A DNA stretch of 64,000 bases from Cellulomonas sp. APG4 (lineage in GTDB: Bacteria > Actinomycetota > Actinomycetes > Actinomycetales > Cellulomonadaceae), in contig NZ_JAACYI010000012.1 in assembly GCF_009996735.1 (NCBI RefSeq), forward strand, positions 50,536 through 114,535, given 5' to 3'. The notes beneath the pieces are model-generated. The model ran no database searches. It had not been told where the DNA came from and saw nothing but the letters and a program-made list of their open reading frames with translations. The translations under genes and the position numbers were made by a program. Of the stretch, positions 49,570 to 58,332 are shown in pieces (within the stretch, counting starts at the first letter, position 1; every line of letters begins with the position of its first letter).

Positions 49570-50049
49570 GTGGCTACTCGTTTCGACCCCTTCGTGGACA
49601 CCGCCCGCTGGATGGACCAGCTCCTGACGCCCATGCGCGAGGCGGCGGCGGCCCAGCCGGGCATGCCGATGGACCTCTACCGTGCGGGCGACCACTACGT
49701 GCTGCACGTCGACCTGCCCGGGGCGGACCCCGGCAGCGTCGACGTCGACGTCGAGGACCGCACCCTGACGATCCGCGCGCAGCGCACCCCGCGCGAGGAC
49801 GCGGACGTCCAGTGGCTCGCGCGCGAGCGCTCGACCGGCACCTACGTGCGTCAGCTCACCCTCGGGCGCGGGCTCGCGCTCGACCGCATCGAGGCGGGCT
49901 ACGCCGACGGCGTCCTGACCCTCACCATCCCGGTCGCGGAAGAGGCCAAGCCGCGCCGGATCGAGGTGCAGCACGCCTCGGGCACCGCAGGGGTGCCCAC
50001 CGCGATCGGTTCGGGCGAGCAGCCCGCGCCGTCGTCGACGTCGGGCTGA
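49570..50049 (+). CDS. Hsp20/alpha-crystallin small heat-shock protein
   Basis: A 159-residue small heat-shock protein with an N-terminal arm (VATRFDPFVDTARWMDQLL), an alpha-crystallin domain (about 35-125) with DLPGADPGSVDVDVEDRTLTI, ARERSTGTYVRQLTLG and the conserved ADGVLTLTIP, and a flexible tail. It binds unfolding proteins without ATP. The double GGAGG/GAGGAG ribosome site suggests strong translation. A CIRCE element upstream predicts HrcA control, which is less usual for actinobacterial hsp20 genes, often HspR-controlled. Confidence 0.94.
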   Translation: MATRFDPFVDTARWMDQLLTPMREAAAAQPGMPMDLYRAGDHYVLHVDLPGADPGSVDVDVEDRTLTIRAQRTPREDADVQWLARERSTGTYVRQLTLGRGLALDRIEAGYADGVLTLTIPVAEEAKPRRIEVQHASGTAGVPTAIGSGEQPAPSSTSG

Positions 50050-50062
50050 GCCCGGACCGGCG

Positions 50063-51313
50063 TCATCCCTGGTCGGGCCGGGCGGCGAGACGCCGCCCGG
50101 CCTCGACCACGAGGTGGCGCGGCATCGCGAGGTTGAGGCGCACCCACCCCGCCCACGGCGCGCCGCACGCCGCGCCGTCGACGGTCACGAGGCCGGTGGC
50201 CTCGCGCAACCTGCGCGCGAGGCCACCGGCCTCGTCGTGCCCGCGGGCGACGAGAGGGTGGCGCGACAGGTCGAGCCACGCCAGGTAGGTCCCCTCGGGC
50301 GGGACGTAGCCCACGGCGGAGCCGGCGAGCTCTGTGGCGAGCGCGTGCCGGTGCGCGTCGAGCTGCGCGAGAAGGGCGTCGAGCCAGTCGCGTGCGTGGT
50401 CGTAGGCGGCCGTCGCGGCGATCGCACCGAGGGTGGACGCACCCTCGACCAGCAGGTGGTCGCGCGCGTGCCAGCGGCGCACGTCGTGCGGGGCTGTGAG
50501 CACCACCTGCGCGCACTTGAGACCCGCGAGGTTCCATGCCTTCGAGGCCGACGTCGCGGTGAGCGTGTGCGCGGCGGTCGTGGGGGACAGCGAGGCGTAG
50601 GGCACGTGCCGCGCACCAGGGAGCACCAGGGGCGCATGGATCTCGTCGGCGAAGACGCGGCCGCCGTGCCGGTCCACCACCTGCGCCACGGCCTCGAGCT
50701 CGGCGTGCGACATCACGCGGCCCGTCGGGTTGTGTGGGTTCACGAGCACCAGCAGGTGACCGCCCGCGGCGAACGCCTCGTCGAGCGCGTCGAGGTCGAG
50801 CACGAACCGCCCACCGTCGCGGACCATCGGGACCTCGAGCACCTCGCGGCCCCACGCACGTGGCGCGTCCCGGAAGGGCATGTACGCCGGCGTCGGCAGG
50901 ATCACCGGCGAGCCCGGCCGTGAGGTGAGCTCGATCGCGATGCGCAGGGCGTTCAGCACGTCACCCACGGGCCGCACCTGCTCGGGCGCGACGTCCCAGC
51001 CGTAGCGGTCGCGGTGCCACGTGGCGCAGGCACGCGCCATCTCGGTCCGCACCGCGGGCGGGAGGTAGCCGAGCATCGGACGGTCGACGGCCTCGTGCAG
51101 CGCCCGTGCGACCACCTCGGGCGGGCGCACGTCGGCCTCCGCGACCCAGGCGGCGACGTCGCCGTCGGCGCCGGTCCACTTGAGGCTGCCGCGTGCGCGC
51201 AGCTCGTCGGCGTCGGCCGTGCCGAACGGGTCGGCCGTCCCGTACGGGCCGGGCTCGCGCGCCGGGCCGGCCGGGCCCGTGGACGACGACGGGGCGGTCG
51301 GTCGCGTCACCAT
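50063..51313 (-). CDS. PatB/MalY-type pyridoxal-phosphate C-S lyase
   Basis: A 416-residue fold-type I aminotransferase-like enzyme. Family motifs are RGSLKWTGADGDVAAWVAEADVRPP, LVLVNPHNPTGRVMSHAEL, VFADEIHAPLVLPG and PLP Lys in TATSASKAWNLAGLKCAQ. This pattern is of the MalY/PatB branch, which cleaves cystathionine or other beta-C-S bonds to give homocysteine, pyruvate and ammonia. The first 40 residues are a variable Pro/Gly-rich arm. The ATG follows TAGCGT by 6 nt. It is convergent with hsp20 across 13 nt. Confidence 0.9.
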   Translation of the reverse strand: MVTRPTAPSSSTGPAGPAREPGPYGTADPFGTADADELRARGSLKWTGADGDVAAWVAEADVRPPEVVARALHEAVDRPMLGYLPPAVRTEMARACATWHRDRYGWDVAPEQVRPVGDVLNALRIAIELTSRPGSPVILPTPAYMPFRDAPRAWGREVLEVPMVRDGGRFVLDLDALDEAFAAGGHLLVLVNPHNPTGRVMSHAELEAVAQVVDRHGGRVFADEIHAPLVLPGARHVPYASLSPTTAAHTLTATSASKAWNLAGLKCAQVVLTAPHDVRRWHARDHLLVEGASTLGAIAATAAYDHARDWLDALLAQLDAHRHALATELAGSAVGYVPPEGTYLAWLDLSRHPLVARGHDEAGGLARRLREATGLVTVDGAACGAPWAGWVRLNLAMPRHLVVEAGRRLAARPDQG

Positions 51314-51325
51314 GGGTGCACGCTA
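51314..51325 (-). promoter_or_regulatory. Predicted leaderless promoter (-10 TAGCGT)
   Basis: TAGCGT (complement of 51320-51325), GCACCC, then ATG on the minus strand. Confidence 0.5.
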
Positions 51326-51353
51326 CCGACCGCCCCGCAGGCCCGGGGGTGGG

Positions 51354-51803
51354 TCAGCTGACGTCGCCGCGCCAGGCGCCGGTCTCGACGCCCCGCGACT
51401 CGATGAACTCCTTGAACTTCGCCAGGTCCTTCTTCACCTGCGCGTCGTCGACGCCTACCGCCGCGCCGACCTTCTCGACGAGCGACTCGGTCTCCCAGTC
51501 GATCTGGACCATGACGCGGGTGGTGGTGTCGCTGAGCCGGTGGAACGTCACGACGCCGGCATGGGTCTTGCCGTCGGTGCTGCGCCACGCGACCCGCTCG
51601 TCGGGGTGCTGCTCGACGATCTCGGCGTCGAACTCGCGCTCGACCCCGGCGATCGAGGTCTTCCAGTGCGTGAGCGTGTCCGAGAGCTGGGTGATCTGCT
51701 CGACCCCGCCCATGAACTGGGGGAACGTCTCGAACTGCGTCCACTGGTCGTACGCCGTGCTGAGCGGGACGTCGACGTCGATCGACTGCTCGATGGTGGG
51801 CAT
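51354..51803 (-). CDS. SRPBCC (polyketide cyclase/dehydrase-like) protein
   Basis: A 149-residue START-like protein, beginning MPTIEQSIDVDVPLSTAYDQWTQFETFPQFMGGVEQI and containing VAWRSTDGKTHAGVVTFHRL and RVMVQIDWE strands. It belongs to the SRPBCC ligand-binding fold with a single hydrophobic cavity. This sub-branch is common in actinobacteria and of unknown ligand. GAGGAGG lies 5 nt before the ATG. It is not in an operon with the lyase gene, which is downstream on the same strand across 40 nt. Confidence 0.85.
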   Translation of the reverse strand: MPTIEQSIDVDVPLSTAYDQWTQFETFPQFMGGVEQITQLSDTLTHWKTSIAGVEREFDAEIVEQHPDERVAWRSTDGKTHAGVVTFHRLSDTTTRVMVQIDWETESLVEKVGAAVGVDDAQVKKDLAKFKEFIESRGVETGAWRGDVS

Positions 51804-52067
51804 GCCTACCTCCTCGTGGGGTCTGCGACGCGGTCCGCTGGTCGCGGAGCCGCGGGCTCCTCGCCACGGTAGGTCGGTGGCGCCGGGTGCGCGCGTCGAG
51901 CGTCTCGCGACGTGACGGGGCGGCCCGCGGACGGTTCGCACGGCGCCGTCCGGGGAAACCGGATACCACCGGTCCACGGGGTGCTGAGCACGAGGTACTG
52001 GTGCGAACGGGTGATTTCGTGCGGTTCGGCTTGTCCTGCCTTTGCGCCGATGTCCGGATTGTGTCAA

Positions 52068-52162
52068 CCTGTCCACGTCAGCGAAAAGGGCAAACCCACC
52101 GCGAGGTGGGGACGCAAAGCCACCGGGACCCCAGGGGTCGGCCGGGCTCACCGAACGACAGG
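52068..52162 (+). promoter_or_regulatory. c-di-GMP-I (GEMM) riboswitch controlling bldC
   Basis: The aptamer core is unmistakable: AAGGGCAAACC (52085-52095), a CCACC-GCGA-GGTGG helix with a GNRA tetraloop, GGGGACGCAAAGCC (52107-52120), and a second helix (CCGG with GACCCC/GGGGTC). The outer ends CCTGTC (52068-52073) and GACAGG (52157-52162) are fully complementary, and the latter contains most of the bldC ribosome site AGGAG (52160-52164). Ligand-stabilised pairing would hide the site, predicting an OFF switch. The region from 51804 to 52067 has no gene; TTGTCC and GATTGT are weak promoter candidates. Confidence 0.92.
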
Positions 52163-52170
52163 AGCGCACG

Positions 52171-52404
52171 ATGTCGCCTCAGACCTCCACCCAGTCCAAC
52201 GGACGCACCGACGCGCCGGGCGCGCTGCTCACGCCGTCGGAGGTCGCCACCATGTTCCGCGTCGACCCCAAGACGGTCACGCGCTGGGCGAAGGCCGGCA
52301 AGCTGTCCGCGATCCGCACGCTCGGCGGGCACCGCCGGTACAGCGAGGCCGAGGTCCGCAGCCTCCTCGGCGGGGTCCCGCAGCCGCGCGACGCGGAGGA
52401 CTGA
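52171..52404 (+). CDS. bldC: BldC developmental regulator
   Basis: A 77-residue MerR-like DNA-binding protein, nearly identical to Streptomyces BldC across its core: LLTPSEVATMFRVDPKTVTRWAKAGKLSAIRTLGGHRRYSEAEVRSLL (HTH and wing). In Streptomyces BldC binds head-to-tail on direct repeats and holds back premature differentiation. Its job in a non-mycelial Cellulomonas-like cell is not known. Start ATG with AGGAG 6 nt upstream. A 21-bp perfect terminator follows. The preceding riboswitch puts its synthesis under c-di-GMP. Confidence 0.95.
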   Translation: MSPQTSTQSNGRTDAPGALLTPSEVATMFRVDPKTVTRWAKAGKLSAIRTLGGHRRYSEAEVRSLLGGVPQPRDAED

Positions 52405-52447
52405 CCCGCCGTCACGCGTGCCTGGGGCGGGAGCGCCCCGAGCCCGA

Positions 52448-52492
52448 GCACGAGGAAGCCCCGTCGGCGACGCCGACGGGGCTTCCTCGTGC
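52448..52492 (+). terminator. bldC terminator, 21-bp perfect stem
   Basis: Starting GCACGAGGAAGCCCCGTCGGC (52448-52468), loop GAC and its exact complement to 52492. Strong hairpin, no U-tract. It separates bldC from the BCCT gene. Confidence 0.9.
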
Positions 52493-52562
52493 CCGTTCCG
52501 ATTGCGGTGCGTGACCACCTGTGGGGGGATGTGTGGCGACATCCGCACACTCGGGAGGACCC

Positions 52563-54317
52563 GTGCGCATCCTGAACCGCGTCCATGACGCCCTCGGCCT
52601 GCGGACGGGCCCCGTCATCTTCTTCGGGGCGGCGCTCGTCACGCTCGTGTTCGTGGTCGGGACGATCGCCTTCACCGGTCCGGTGGACTCCTTCTTCGCC
52701 GTGGTGACCACCTGGTTGCTGGACAACCTGGGCTGGTTCTACGTCCTCGGCGTGACCATCTTCCTCATCTTCCTGGCCTACATGGCCACGAGCAGGTTCG
52801 GCCGGGTGCGCCTCGGCCCCGACGGCGAGAAGCCCGAGCACTCGGGCCCCACCTGGTTCGGGATGCTGTTCGCCGCGGGCATCGGCACCATCCTGATGTT
52901 CTGGGGCGTCGCCGAGCCGATCAACCACCTCGCGAACCCGCCGATGCAGGACGTCGAGCCGGGCACGGCCGACGCCTTCCGCGAGGCGATGGCCTTCACG
53001 CTCTACCACTTCGGGCTGCACACCTGGACGATCTTCACGCTGCCCGCGCTCGCCTTCGCCTACTTCATGTACAAGCGCAACCTGCCCCCGCGCGTGAGCT
53101 CGATCTTCCACCCGCTGCTCGGCGACCGGATCTTCGGCCCCGTGGGTGCGGTCATCGACATCACGGCCGTCGTCGGCACGATGTTCGGCGTCGCGGTCTC
53201 GGTCGGCCTCGGCACCCTCCAGATCAACAGCGGCCTGGCGTCGATCTTCGGCATCGACGAGAGCCGGTTCATCCAGATCGCGATCATCGTGGCGGTCACG
53301 GCCATCGCCGTCGTGTCCGTCGCCGTGGGCCTCGACCGCGGGATCAAGCGCCTGTCGAACTTCAACATCGTCGTGGCTGTCGGGCTGCTGTGCTTCATCG
53401 TCGTCACCGGCCCGACCCTCCTGCTGCTCAAGGGCACCATCCAGAGCACGGGCACGTACCTGTCGATGCTCCCGCAGCTGTCGTTCTGGACCGACGCAGC
53501 CCTCGACAGCGGGTGGCAGAGCTCGTGGACCGTCTTCTACTGGGCCTGGACCATCTCGTGGTCCCCGTTCGTGGGCATCTTCATCGCGCGCATCTCGCGC
53601 GGACGGTCGATCCGCCAGTTCATCCTCGGCGTGCTCGCGGTGCCCGTGACCTTCAGCATCATCTGGTTCGGGGTGTTCGGCTGGGCGTCGTTCGACATCG
53701 AGCGCAACGCCCCCGGCACGCTCACGGGCCCGGTGGTCGACGACGGCGACATCCCGGGCGCGCTGTTCATCTTCCTGGACAGCTTCCCGCTCACCACCGT
53801 GATGTCCGTGGTGGCGATCGGTCTGGTGATCGTCTTCTTCACGACGTCGGTCGACTCGGCGGCCCTCGTCATGGACACCATCTCGAACGGCCACGAGGGC
53901 GCGGCGCCGACGCGCCAGCGAGTCTTCTGGGCGGTCTGCGTCGCGCTGGTCGCGGGGACCCTCCTCGGTGCGACGGGGGCCGGCGGCCTCGAGGCGCTGC
54001 AGCAGGTGATCATCGTCGTCGGGCTGCCGTTCTTCGTGATGGGCTACCTGATGATCTACAGCCTGCTGCGCGCACTGAAGGAGGACGCGGGCGAGGTCCC
54101 GCCGCTGCGCACCAAGCGCTGGAAGCGCGTGCTCCCGCCCGAGGAGGCCGAGCGCCGCAAGGCCGAGGCCGCCGAGCGCGCGGGCGAGGAGCCGGACTCC
54201 GTGGCCGCGCCCGACGACGCCCCGGTCGCGGCCCAACCCCCGGGCGGCGAGGGAGCGCTGCTGCGCAAGACCGAGTCGGCACCGCGGACGCAGGCGCCGA
54301 CCGACCCGAGGTCCTGA
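52563..54317 (+). CDS. BCCT family osmolyte transporter
   Basis: A 584-residue secondary transporter with 12 predicted helices. It shows BCCT landmarks: FGMLFAAGIGTILMFWGVAEPINH, GLGTLQINSG in the glycine-rich TM5-type segment, and the Trp-rich substrate motif YWAWTISWSPFVGIFIARISRGRS. The last 75 residues are a charged cytosolic tail (RRKAEAAERAGEEPDS), similar in place to the osmosensing tail of BetP. Glycine betaine is the most likely substrate, with Na+ coupling. The GTG start has GGGAGGA 4 nt upstream. Confidence 0.92.
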   Translation: MRILNRVHDALGLRTGPVIFFGAALVTLVFVVGTIAFTGPVDSFFAVVTTWLLDNLGWFYVLGVTIFLIFLAYMATSRFGRVRLGPDGEKPEHSGPTWFGMLFAAGIGTILMFWGVAEPINHLANPPMQDVEPGTADAFREAMAFTLYHFGLHTWTIFTLPALAFAYFMYKRNLPPRVSSIFHPLLGDRIFGPVGAVIDITAVVGTMFGVAVSVGLGTLQINSGLASIFGIDESRFIQIAIIVAVTAIAVVSVAVGLDRGIKRLSNFNIVVAVGLLCFIVVTGPTLLLLKGTIQSTGTYLSMLPQLSFWTDAALDSGWQSSWTVFYWAWTISWSPFVGIFIARISRGRSIRQFILGVLAVPVTFSIIWFGVFGWASFDIERNAPGTLTGPVVDDGDIPGALFIFLDSFPLTTVMSVVAIGLVIVFFTTSVDSAALVMDTISNGHEGAAPTRQRVFWAVCVALVAGTLLGATGAGGLEALQQVIIVVGLPFFVMGYLMIYSLLRALKEDAGEVPPLRTKRWKRVLPPEEAERRKAEAAERAGEEPDSVAAPDDAPVAAQPPGGEGALLRKTESAPRTQAPTDPRS

Positions 54318-54336
54318 CGGCCTCCGGAACCGACGG

Positions 54337-54372
54337 CGAAGCCCCGGCCACCGTCGGTGGGCCGGGGCTTCG
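54337..54372. terminator. Bidirectional terminator, BCCT gene and tRNA
   Basis: CGAAGCCCCGGCC-(10 nt)-GGCCGGGGCTTCG, a 13-bp perfect stem, follows the BCCT stop on the plus strand and the tRNA 3' end on the minus strand. Confidence 0.8.
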
Positions 54373-54374
54373 TA

Positions 54375-54450
54375 TGGTGCCCGCGGCAGGAATCGAACCT
54401 GCGGCCTTCTGCTCCGGAGGCAGACGCTCTATCCCCTGAGCTACGCGGGC
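54375..54450 (-). tRNA. tRNA-Arg (anticodon CCG)
   Basis: On the minus strand: acceptor arm GCCCGCG/CGCGGGC, D-arm GCTCAGGGGATAGAGC, anticodon arm TCTGC-CTCCGGA-GCAGA (anticodon CCG, reads CGG), T-arm GCAGG-TTCGAAT-CCTGC and an encoded ACCA end. 76 nt. TAGTGT on the minus strand (complement of 54464-54469) is a fair -10. CGG is a frequent codon here, so this tRNA should be well expressed. Confidence 0.97.
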
Positions 54451-54510
54451 GGGGCGCTGCAGAACACTACCAGCGGTTCGGGCGGACGGCCGACGCGACC
54501 AACGGTCGCC

Positions 54511-55209
54511 TCAGCCCTCGTCGCCCGTCATCGCCTGGACCACGCCGTCCTGCGCGGTCTCGTCGCCGATGAGGTCCGACAGGTAGGCCTCGATCTCGCG
54601 CATCGCCGCGAGCGGGTCGGCGGCGGCGATGGCCTCGACCAGGCTGTGGTGGGCGTCGTCGTCGTGCGCGGGGTGCTCGAAGTTGAACCGGATGTTCTCG
54701 GTGATCGCGTCGAGGAGGTTCTCGTAGAGCGCGAGCAGCACCGGGTTCTGGGCCGCGGACGCGATCGTCCGGTGCAGCGCGAGGTCTGCCGCGACCATCT
54801 CGTCGAGCTGGCCTCCCGCGAACGCCGCGGCGCGTGTGGTCTGGAGCGCGCGGAGCTCGGTCACGTGCGCGTCGGTCCGGCGCACGGCGGCCAGCCGCGC
54901 GGTCTCGACCTCGAGGCTGCGACGCACCTCGAGGACGTCGCGCTGGTGGGCGCCGGCGATCTGCCGGCCCATCGCGTTGCCCAGCTCGGAGTCGGACAGC
55001 ACGTACGTGCCCGAACCCTGCCGCCGCTCGAGCATCCCCGCGTGCACCAGGGACTGCACGGCCTCGCGCACGGTGTTGCGGCCCACGCCGATGAGCTCGG
55101 TCAGCTCGGGCTCGGCGGGGATGCGCGTCCCGACCGGCCACGCGCCCGAGGTGATCTGCTGGCGCAGGCGGCCGACGGCGAGGTCGATCAGGTTCGTGCG
55201 GCGGGTCAT
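54511..55209 (-). CDS. GntR/FadR family transcriptional regulator
   Basis: A 232-residue regulator. The winged HTH (about 1-75) has RLRQQITSGAWPVGTRIPAEPELTELIGVGRNTVREAVQSLVHAGMLERRQGSGTYV in the family layout, and the C-terminal FCD helical domain (about 95-220) has the ligand/metal points in ADLALHRTIASAAQNPVL and HDDDAHHSLVEAI. It diverges from the MFS exporter gene, which is its probable target. The ligand is unknown, typically an organic acid. The stop lies 60 nt before the tRNA. Confidence 0.9.
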   Translation of the reverse strand: MTRRTNLIDLAVGRLRQQITSGAWPVGTRIPAEPELTELIGVGRNTVREAVQSLVHAGMLERRQGSGTYVLSDSELGNAMGRQIAGAHQRDVLEVRRSLEVETARLAAVRRTDAHVTELRALQTTRAAAFAGGQLDEMVAADLALHRTIASAAQNPVLLALYENLLDAITENIRFNFEHPAHDDDAHHSLVEAIAAADPLAAMREIEAYLSDLIGDETAQDGVVQAMTGDEG

Positions 55210-55346
55210 CCCATCTCCGGTGTGAGGCGTGAGAGGCAGTCAACACCACGTCGGCGCTCGCGCACGAGCCATAGGGCCCGGAATCACCCTGATCCGGCGG
55301 CGGTGCGGTGCCGTGGCGGCGGGACCGCGCCCGCCGCCGCCCGGGG

Positions 55347-55359
55347 GAGAATGGTGGGG
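55347..55359 (+). promoter_or_regulatory. Predicted leaderless promoter (-10 GAGAAT)
   Basis: GAGAAT at 55347-55352, 7 nt, then the ATG of the MFS gene. Confidence 0.4.
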
Positions 55360-56643
55360 ATGAGCCACGACTCCGCGCGACCCGGCCCCTGGCGCGGCCG
55401 ACGCGTCGTGCTCGCCGGGATCGTCCTGGTGGCGCTCAACCTGCGCATCGCCGTGGGCGCCGTGTCCCCGATCCTCGCCGACGTCCGCGAGGACGTCGCG
55501 CTCACCGACACGCTCACCGGGGTGCTCGGGGCCGTCCCCGTCGCCTCGTTCGCGCTGTTCGGGGCGCTCGCCCCGCTCGTCGCCCGCCGCGTCGGCCTCG
55601 AGCCCGCGCTGATCGCCGCGATGGTGCTCTCGACGGTCGGTGAGGTCGTGCGCTCGACCGTCGGCACCCCGACGGCGTTCCTCGGCTGGTCGGTGATCGC
55701 GCTCGCGGGCATGGGCATGGGCAACGTGCTCCTGCCGCCGCTTGTCAAGCGCTACTTCCCGGACCGCATCGGTGCGGTGACCGCCGTCTACTCGGTCGCG
55801 ATGGCGGTCAGCGCGTCCGTGCCGCCGCTGATCGCGGTGCCGCTCGCGGCCCAGCACGGGTGGCGCGTCTCGCTCGCGGCGTGGGCACTGCTCGGCGCGC
55901 TCGCGGTCGCGCCCTGGCTCGTCGTCGTGGTGAGGTCGGCCCAGGCGCGTGCCCAGCTCGAGGGGCTCCTGCGACGCGGCCCGGCGACGACGCCCCGGCT
56001 CGCCGGGCGGCACCGTGGCGGCGGGCGGGTGCGGCGCAGCCCGCTCGCGTGGGGCCTCGCACTGACCTTCTCGGTCAACACGACGAACGTCTACATCATC
56101 TTCGCCTGGCTGCCGGACCTGCTGGTGGCCGAGGGCATGGAGCCCGCGGCCGCCGGTCGCTGGCTCGCGCTCTTCGCGGTCATGGGCCTGGTGCCCGCGC
56201 TGGTGGCGCCGCCGCTGACGGTGCGGCTGCGGGACCCGTGGTGGCTCGTGCTCGCCTTCGTGGCGATGTTCGCCGCGGGGTACGTGGGTCTGCTGGTGGC
56301 GCCGACGGCGGGCATCGCCTGGTGGATGGTGCTCACGGGGATCGGCTCGGGGACGTTCCCGGTGCTGCTCACGCTGCTCAACCTGCGCACGCGCACCTCG
56401 GCCGGTGCCTCGTCGCTGTCGGGGTTCGTGCAGGGGTTCGGCTACGGCCTCGCGGGTGCGGGGCCCGTGCTCGTCGGCCTGGTCGTGGGCCGTGGGGGCG
56501 GCTACGACGTCGTGCTGGTGGCGCTGCTCGCGAGCATGCTCGTGCTGCTCGCGGCCGCCCGCGTCGCGTGCCGTCCGGTGCTCCTCGAGGACACCTGGGC
56601 CGCGCGTGGGCACGACGACAGACCGGCGTCGCCCGCTCGGTAG
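55360..56643 (+). CDS. MFS transporter, CynX/NimT type
   Basis: A 427-residue transporter with 12 predicted helices. It begins with LAGIVLVALNLRIAVGAVSPIL, a standard CynX/NimT first helix, and has the LLPPLVKRYFPDRIGAVTAVYS motif of that branch and a mid-protein Arg/Gly-rich loop. Family members carry cyanate, nitroimidazoles or other small anions, and the substrate here is unknown. A second ATG 9 nt upstream is possible. The TAG stop forms part of the argS -10. Probably repressed by the adjacent GntR protein. Confidence 0.86.
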   Translation: MSHDSARPGPWRGRRVVLAGIVLVALNLRIAVGAVSPILADVREDVALTDTLTGVLGAVPVASFALFGALAPLVARRVGLEPALIAAMVLSTVGEVVRSTVGTPTAFLGWSVIALAGMGMGNVLLPPLVKRYFPDRIGAVTAVYSVAMAVSASVPPLIAVPLAAQHGWRVSLAAWALLGALAVAPWLVVVVRSAQARAQLEGLLRRGPATTPRLAGRHRGGGRVRRSPLAWGLALTFSVNTTNVYIIFAWLPDLLVAEGMEPAAAGRWLALFAVMGLVPALVAPPLTVRLRDPWWLVLAFVAMFAAGYVGLLVAPTAGIAWWMVLTGIGSGTFPVLLTLLNLRTRTSAGASSLSGFVQGFGYGLAGAGPVLVGLVVGRGGGYDVVLVALLASMLVLLAAARVACRPVLLEDTWAARGHDDRPASPAR

Positions 56644-56652
56644 GCTTGGCCG
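56641..56652 (+). promoter_or_regulatory. Leaderless argS promoter TAGGCT overlapping the MFS stop codon
   Basis: TAGGCT at 56641-56646 begins with the TAG stop of the MFS gene, and the argS GTG follows after 6 nt. The hexamer and arrangement are identical to those at 15361. Confidence 0.6.
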
Positions 56653-58332
56653 GTGACTCCCGCTGAGCTGTCCGAGGCCCTGCACGCCGTCCTGACGGCC
56701 GCCGTCGCCGACGGCGTCGTCCCCCTCCCCGCCGATGCCGTGCCCGCGTCCGTGACCGTCGAGCGCCCTCGCTCGCGCGAGCACGGGGACTGGGCCACGA
56801 ACGTCGCGATGCAGGTCGCGAAGAAGGCGGGCAAGGCGCCGCGCGAGGTCGCCGAGGCGCTCGCCGCGCGGCTGCGCGAGGTCGAGGGCGTCGCGGCGGT
56901 CGAGGTCGCCGGACCCGGCTTCCTCAACATCACGGTGGACACCGCGGCCGCGGGTGCCCTCGCGCGCGTGGTCGTCGAGGCCGGTGAGGCGTACGGCCGC
57001 ACCGACGCGCTCGCGGGTGAGCGCATCAACCTCGAGTTCGTCTCGGCCAACCCGACGGGGCCCATCCACATCGGCGGCGTGCGCTGGGCCGCCGTCGGCG
57101 ACTCGCTCGCCCGCCTGCTCGAGGCGACCGGCGCGCAGGTGACGCGCGAGTACTACTTCAACGACCACGGCGCGCAGATCGACCGGTTCGCGCGGTCCTT
57201 GCTCGCTCGGGCCCGCGGCCAGGAGGCGCCCGAGGACGGGTACGGCGGCCAGTACATCGCCGACATCGCGGCCCAGGTGATCGCGCATCGCACGGCCGAG
57301 GGGCAGCCCGACCCGACGACCCTGCCCGACGACGAGGCGCAGGAGGTGTTCCGGGCCGTCGGCGTCGACCTGATGTTCACCGAGATCAAGGCGAAGCTGC
57401 ACGACTTCCGCGTCGACTTCGACGTCTACTTCCACGAGGACTCGCTGCACGAGTCGGGGGCGGTCGAGCGGGCCGTGGCGCGGCTGCGCGAGATGGGCCA
57501 CATCTTCGAGGACGCGGGTGCCACCTGGCTGCGCACCACGGACTTCGGGGACGACAAGGACCGCGTGATCATCAAGTCGGATGGGAACGCCGCGTACATC
57601 GCCGGCGACCTCGCCTACTACCTCGACAAGCGCGAGCGCGGGTTCGACCGCGCGATCATCATGCTGGGCGCGGACCACCACGGGTACATCGGTCGCATGA
57701 TGGCCATGTGCGCGGCGTTCGGGGACACGCCCTGGACCAACCTCGAGATCCTCATCGGCCAGCTCGTGAACCTCGTCAAGGACGGGCAGCCGGTGCGCAT
57801 GTCCAAGCGCGCGGGCACCGTCGTGACGATCGACGACCTCGTGGACGCGGTGGGTGTGGACGCCGCGCGCTACTCGCTCGCGCGCTCGTCGGTCGACTCG
57901 ATGATCGACCTCGACCTCGACCTGCTCGCGACCGCGACCAACGAGAACCCCGTCTTCTACGTCCAGTACGCCCACGCCCGCACCGTGAACGTCGCGCGCA
58001 ACGCGGCGGACCTGGGCGTGCGCCGCGAGGACGGCTTCGACCCGTCGCTGCTCGACCACCCCACCGAGTCGGCGCTGCTCGCGCAGATCGGCGAGCTCGG
58101 CCGCGTCGTGACCCAGGCTGCGGAGCTCCGTGAGCCGCACCGCGTGGCCCGGTACCTCGAGGAGCTCGCCGGCGCGTACCACAAGTGGTACGACCAGCGC
58201 CGGGTCACGCCGTTCGGCGACGAGCAGGTCACGGACGTGCACCGGACGCGGCTGTGGCTCAACGACGCGACGCGACAGGTCCTCGCGAACGGGCTCGGCC
58301 TGCTGGGCGTGAGCGCCCCGGAGCGCATGTGA
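56653..58332 (+). CDS. argS: Arginyl-tRNA synthetase
   Basis: A 559-residue class I synthetase. An N-terminal Add-1 domain (1-95) precedes the catalytic core, with the HIGH-type motif as HIGG in [18 protein letters not shown] and the KMSKS-type as [11 protein letters not shown]. The C-terminal anticodon-binding DALR domain has [22 protein letters not shown]. It charges tRNA-Arg, one of which lies 2 kb upstream. It starts the argS-lysA-hom-thrC-thrB-rho series seen in M. tuberculosis (Rv1292-Rv1297). Confidence 0.97.
   Translation: MTPAELSEALHAVLTAAVADGVVPLPADAVPASVTVERPRSREHGDWATNVAMQVAKKAGKAPREVAEALAARLREVEGVAAVEVAGPGFLNITVDTAAAGALARVVVEAGEAYGRTDALAGERINLEFVSANPTGPIHIGGVRWAAVGDSLARLLEATGAQVTREYYFNDHGAQIDRFARSLLARARGQEAPEDGYGGQYIADIAAQVIAHRTAEGQPDPTTLPDDEAQEVFRAVGVDLMFTEIKAKLHDFRVDFDVYFHEDSLHESGAVERAVARLREMGHIFEDAGATWLRTTDFGDDKDRVIIKSDGNAAYIAGDLAYYLDKRERGFDRAIIMLGADHHGYIGRMMAMCAAFGDTPWTNLEILIGQLVNLVKDGQPVRMSKRAGTVVTIDDLVDAVGVDAARYSLARSSVDSMIDLDLDLLATATNENPVFYVQYAHARTVNVARNAADLGVRREDGFDPSLLDHPTESALLAQIGELGRVVTQAAELREPHRVARYLEELAGAYHKWYDQRRVTPFGDEQVTDVHRTRLWLNDATRQVLANGLGLLGVSAPERM

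Noticed and set aside
54375..54450. tRNA-Arg as an integration site
   Set aside because: No partial repeat of the tRNA 3' end occurs in the window and the neighbours are housekeeping genes.
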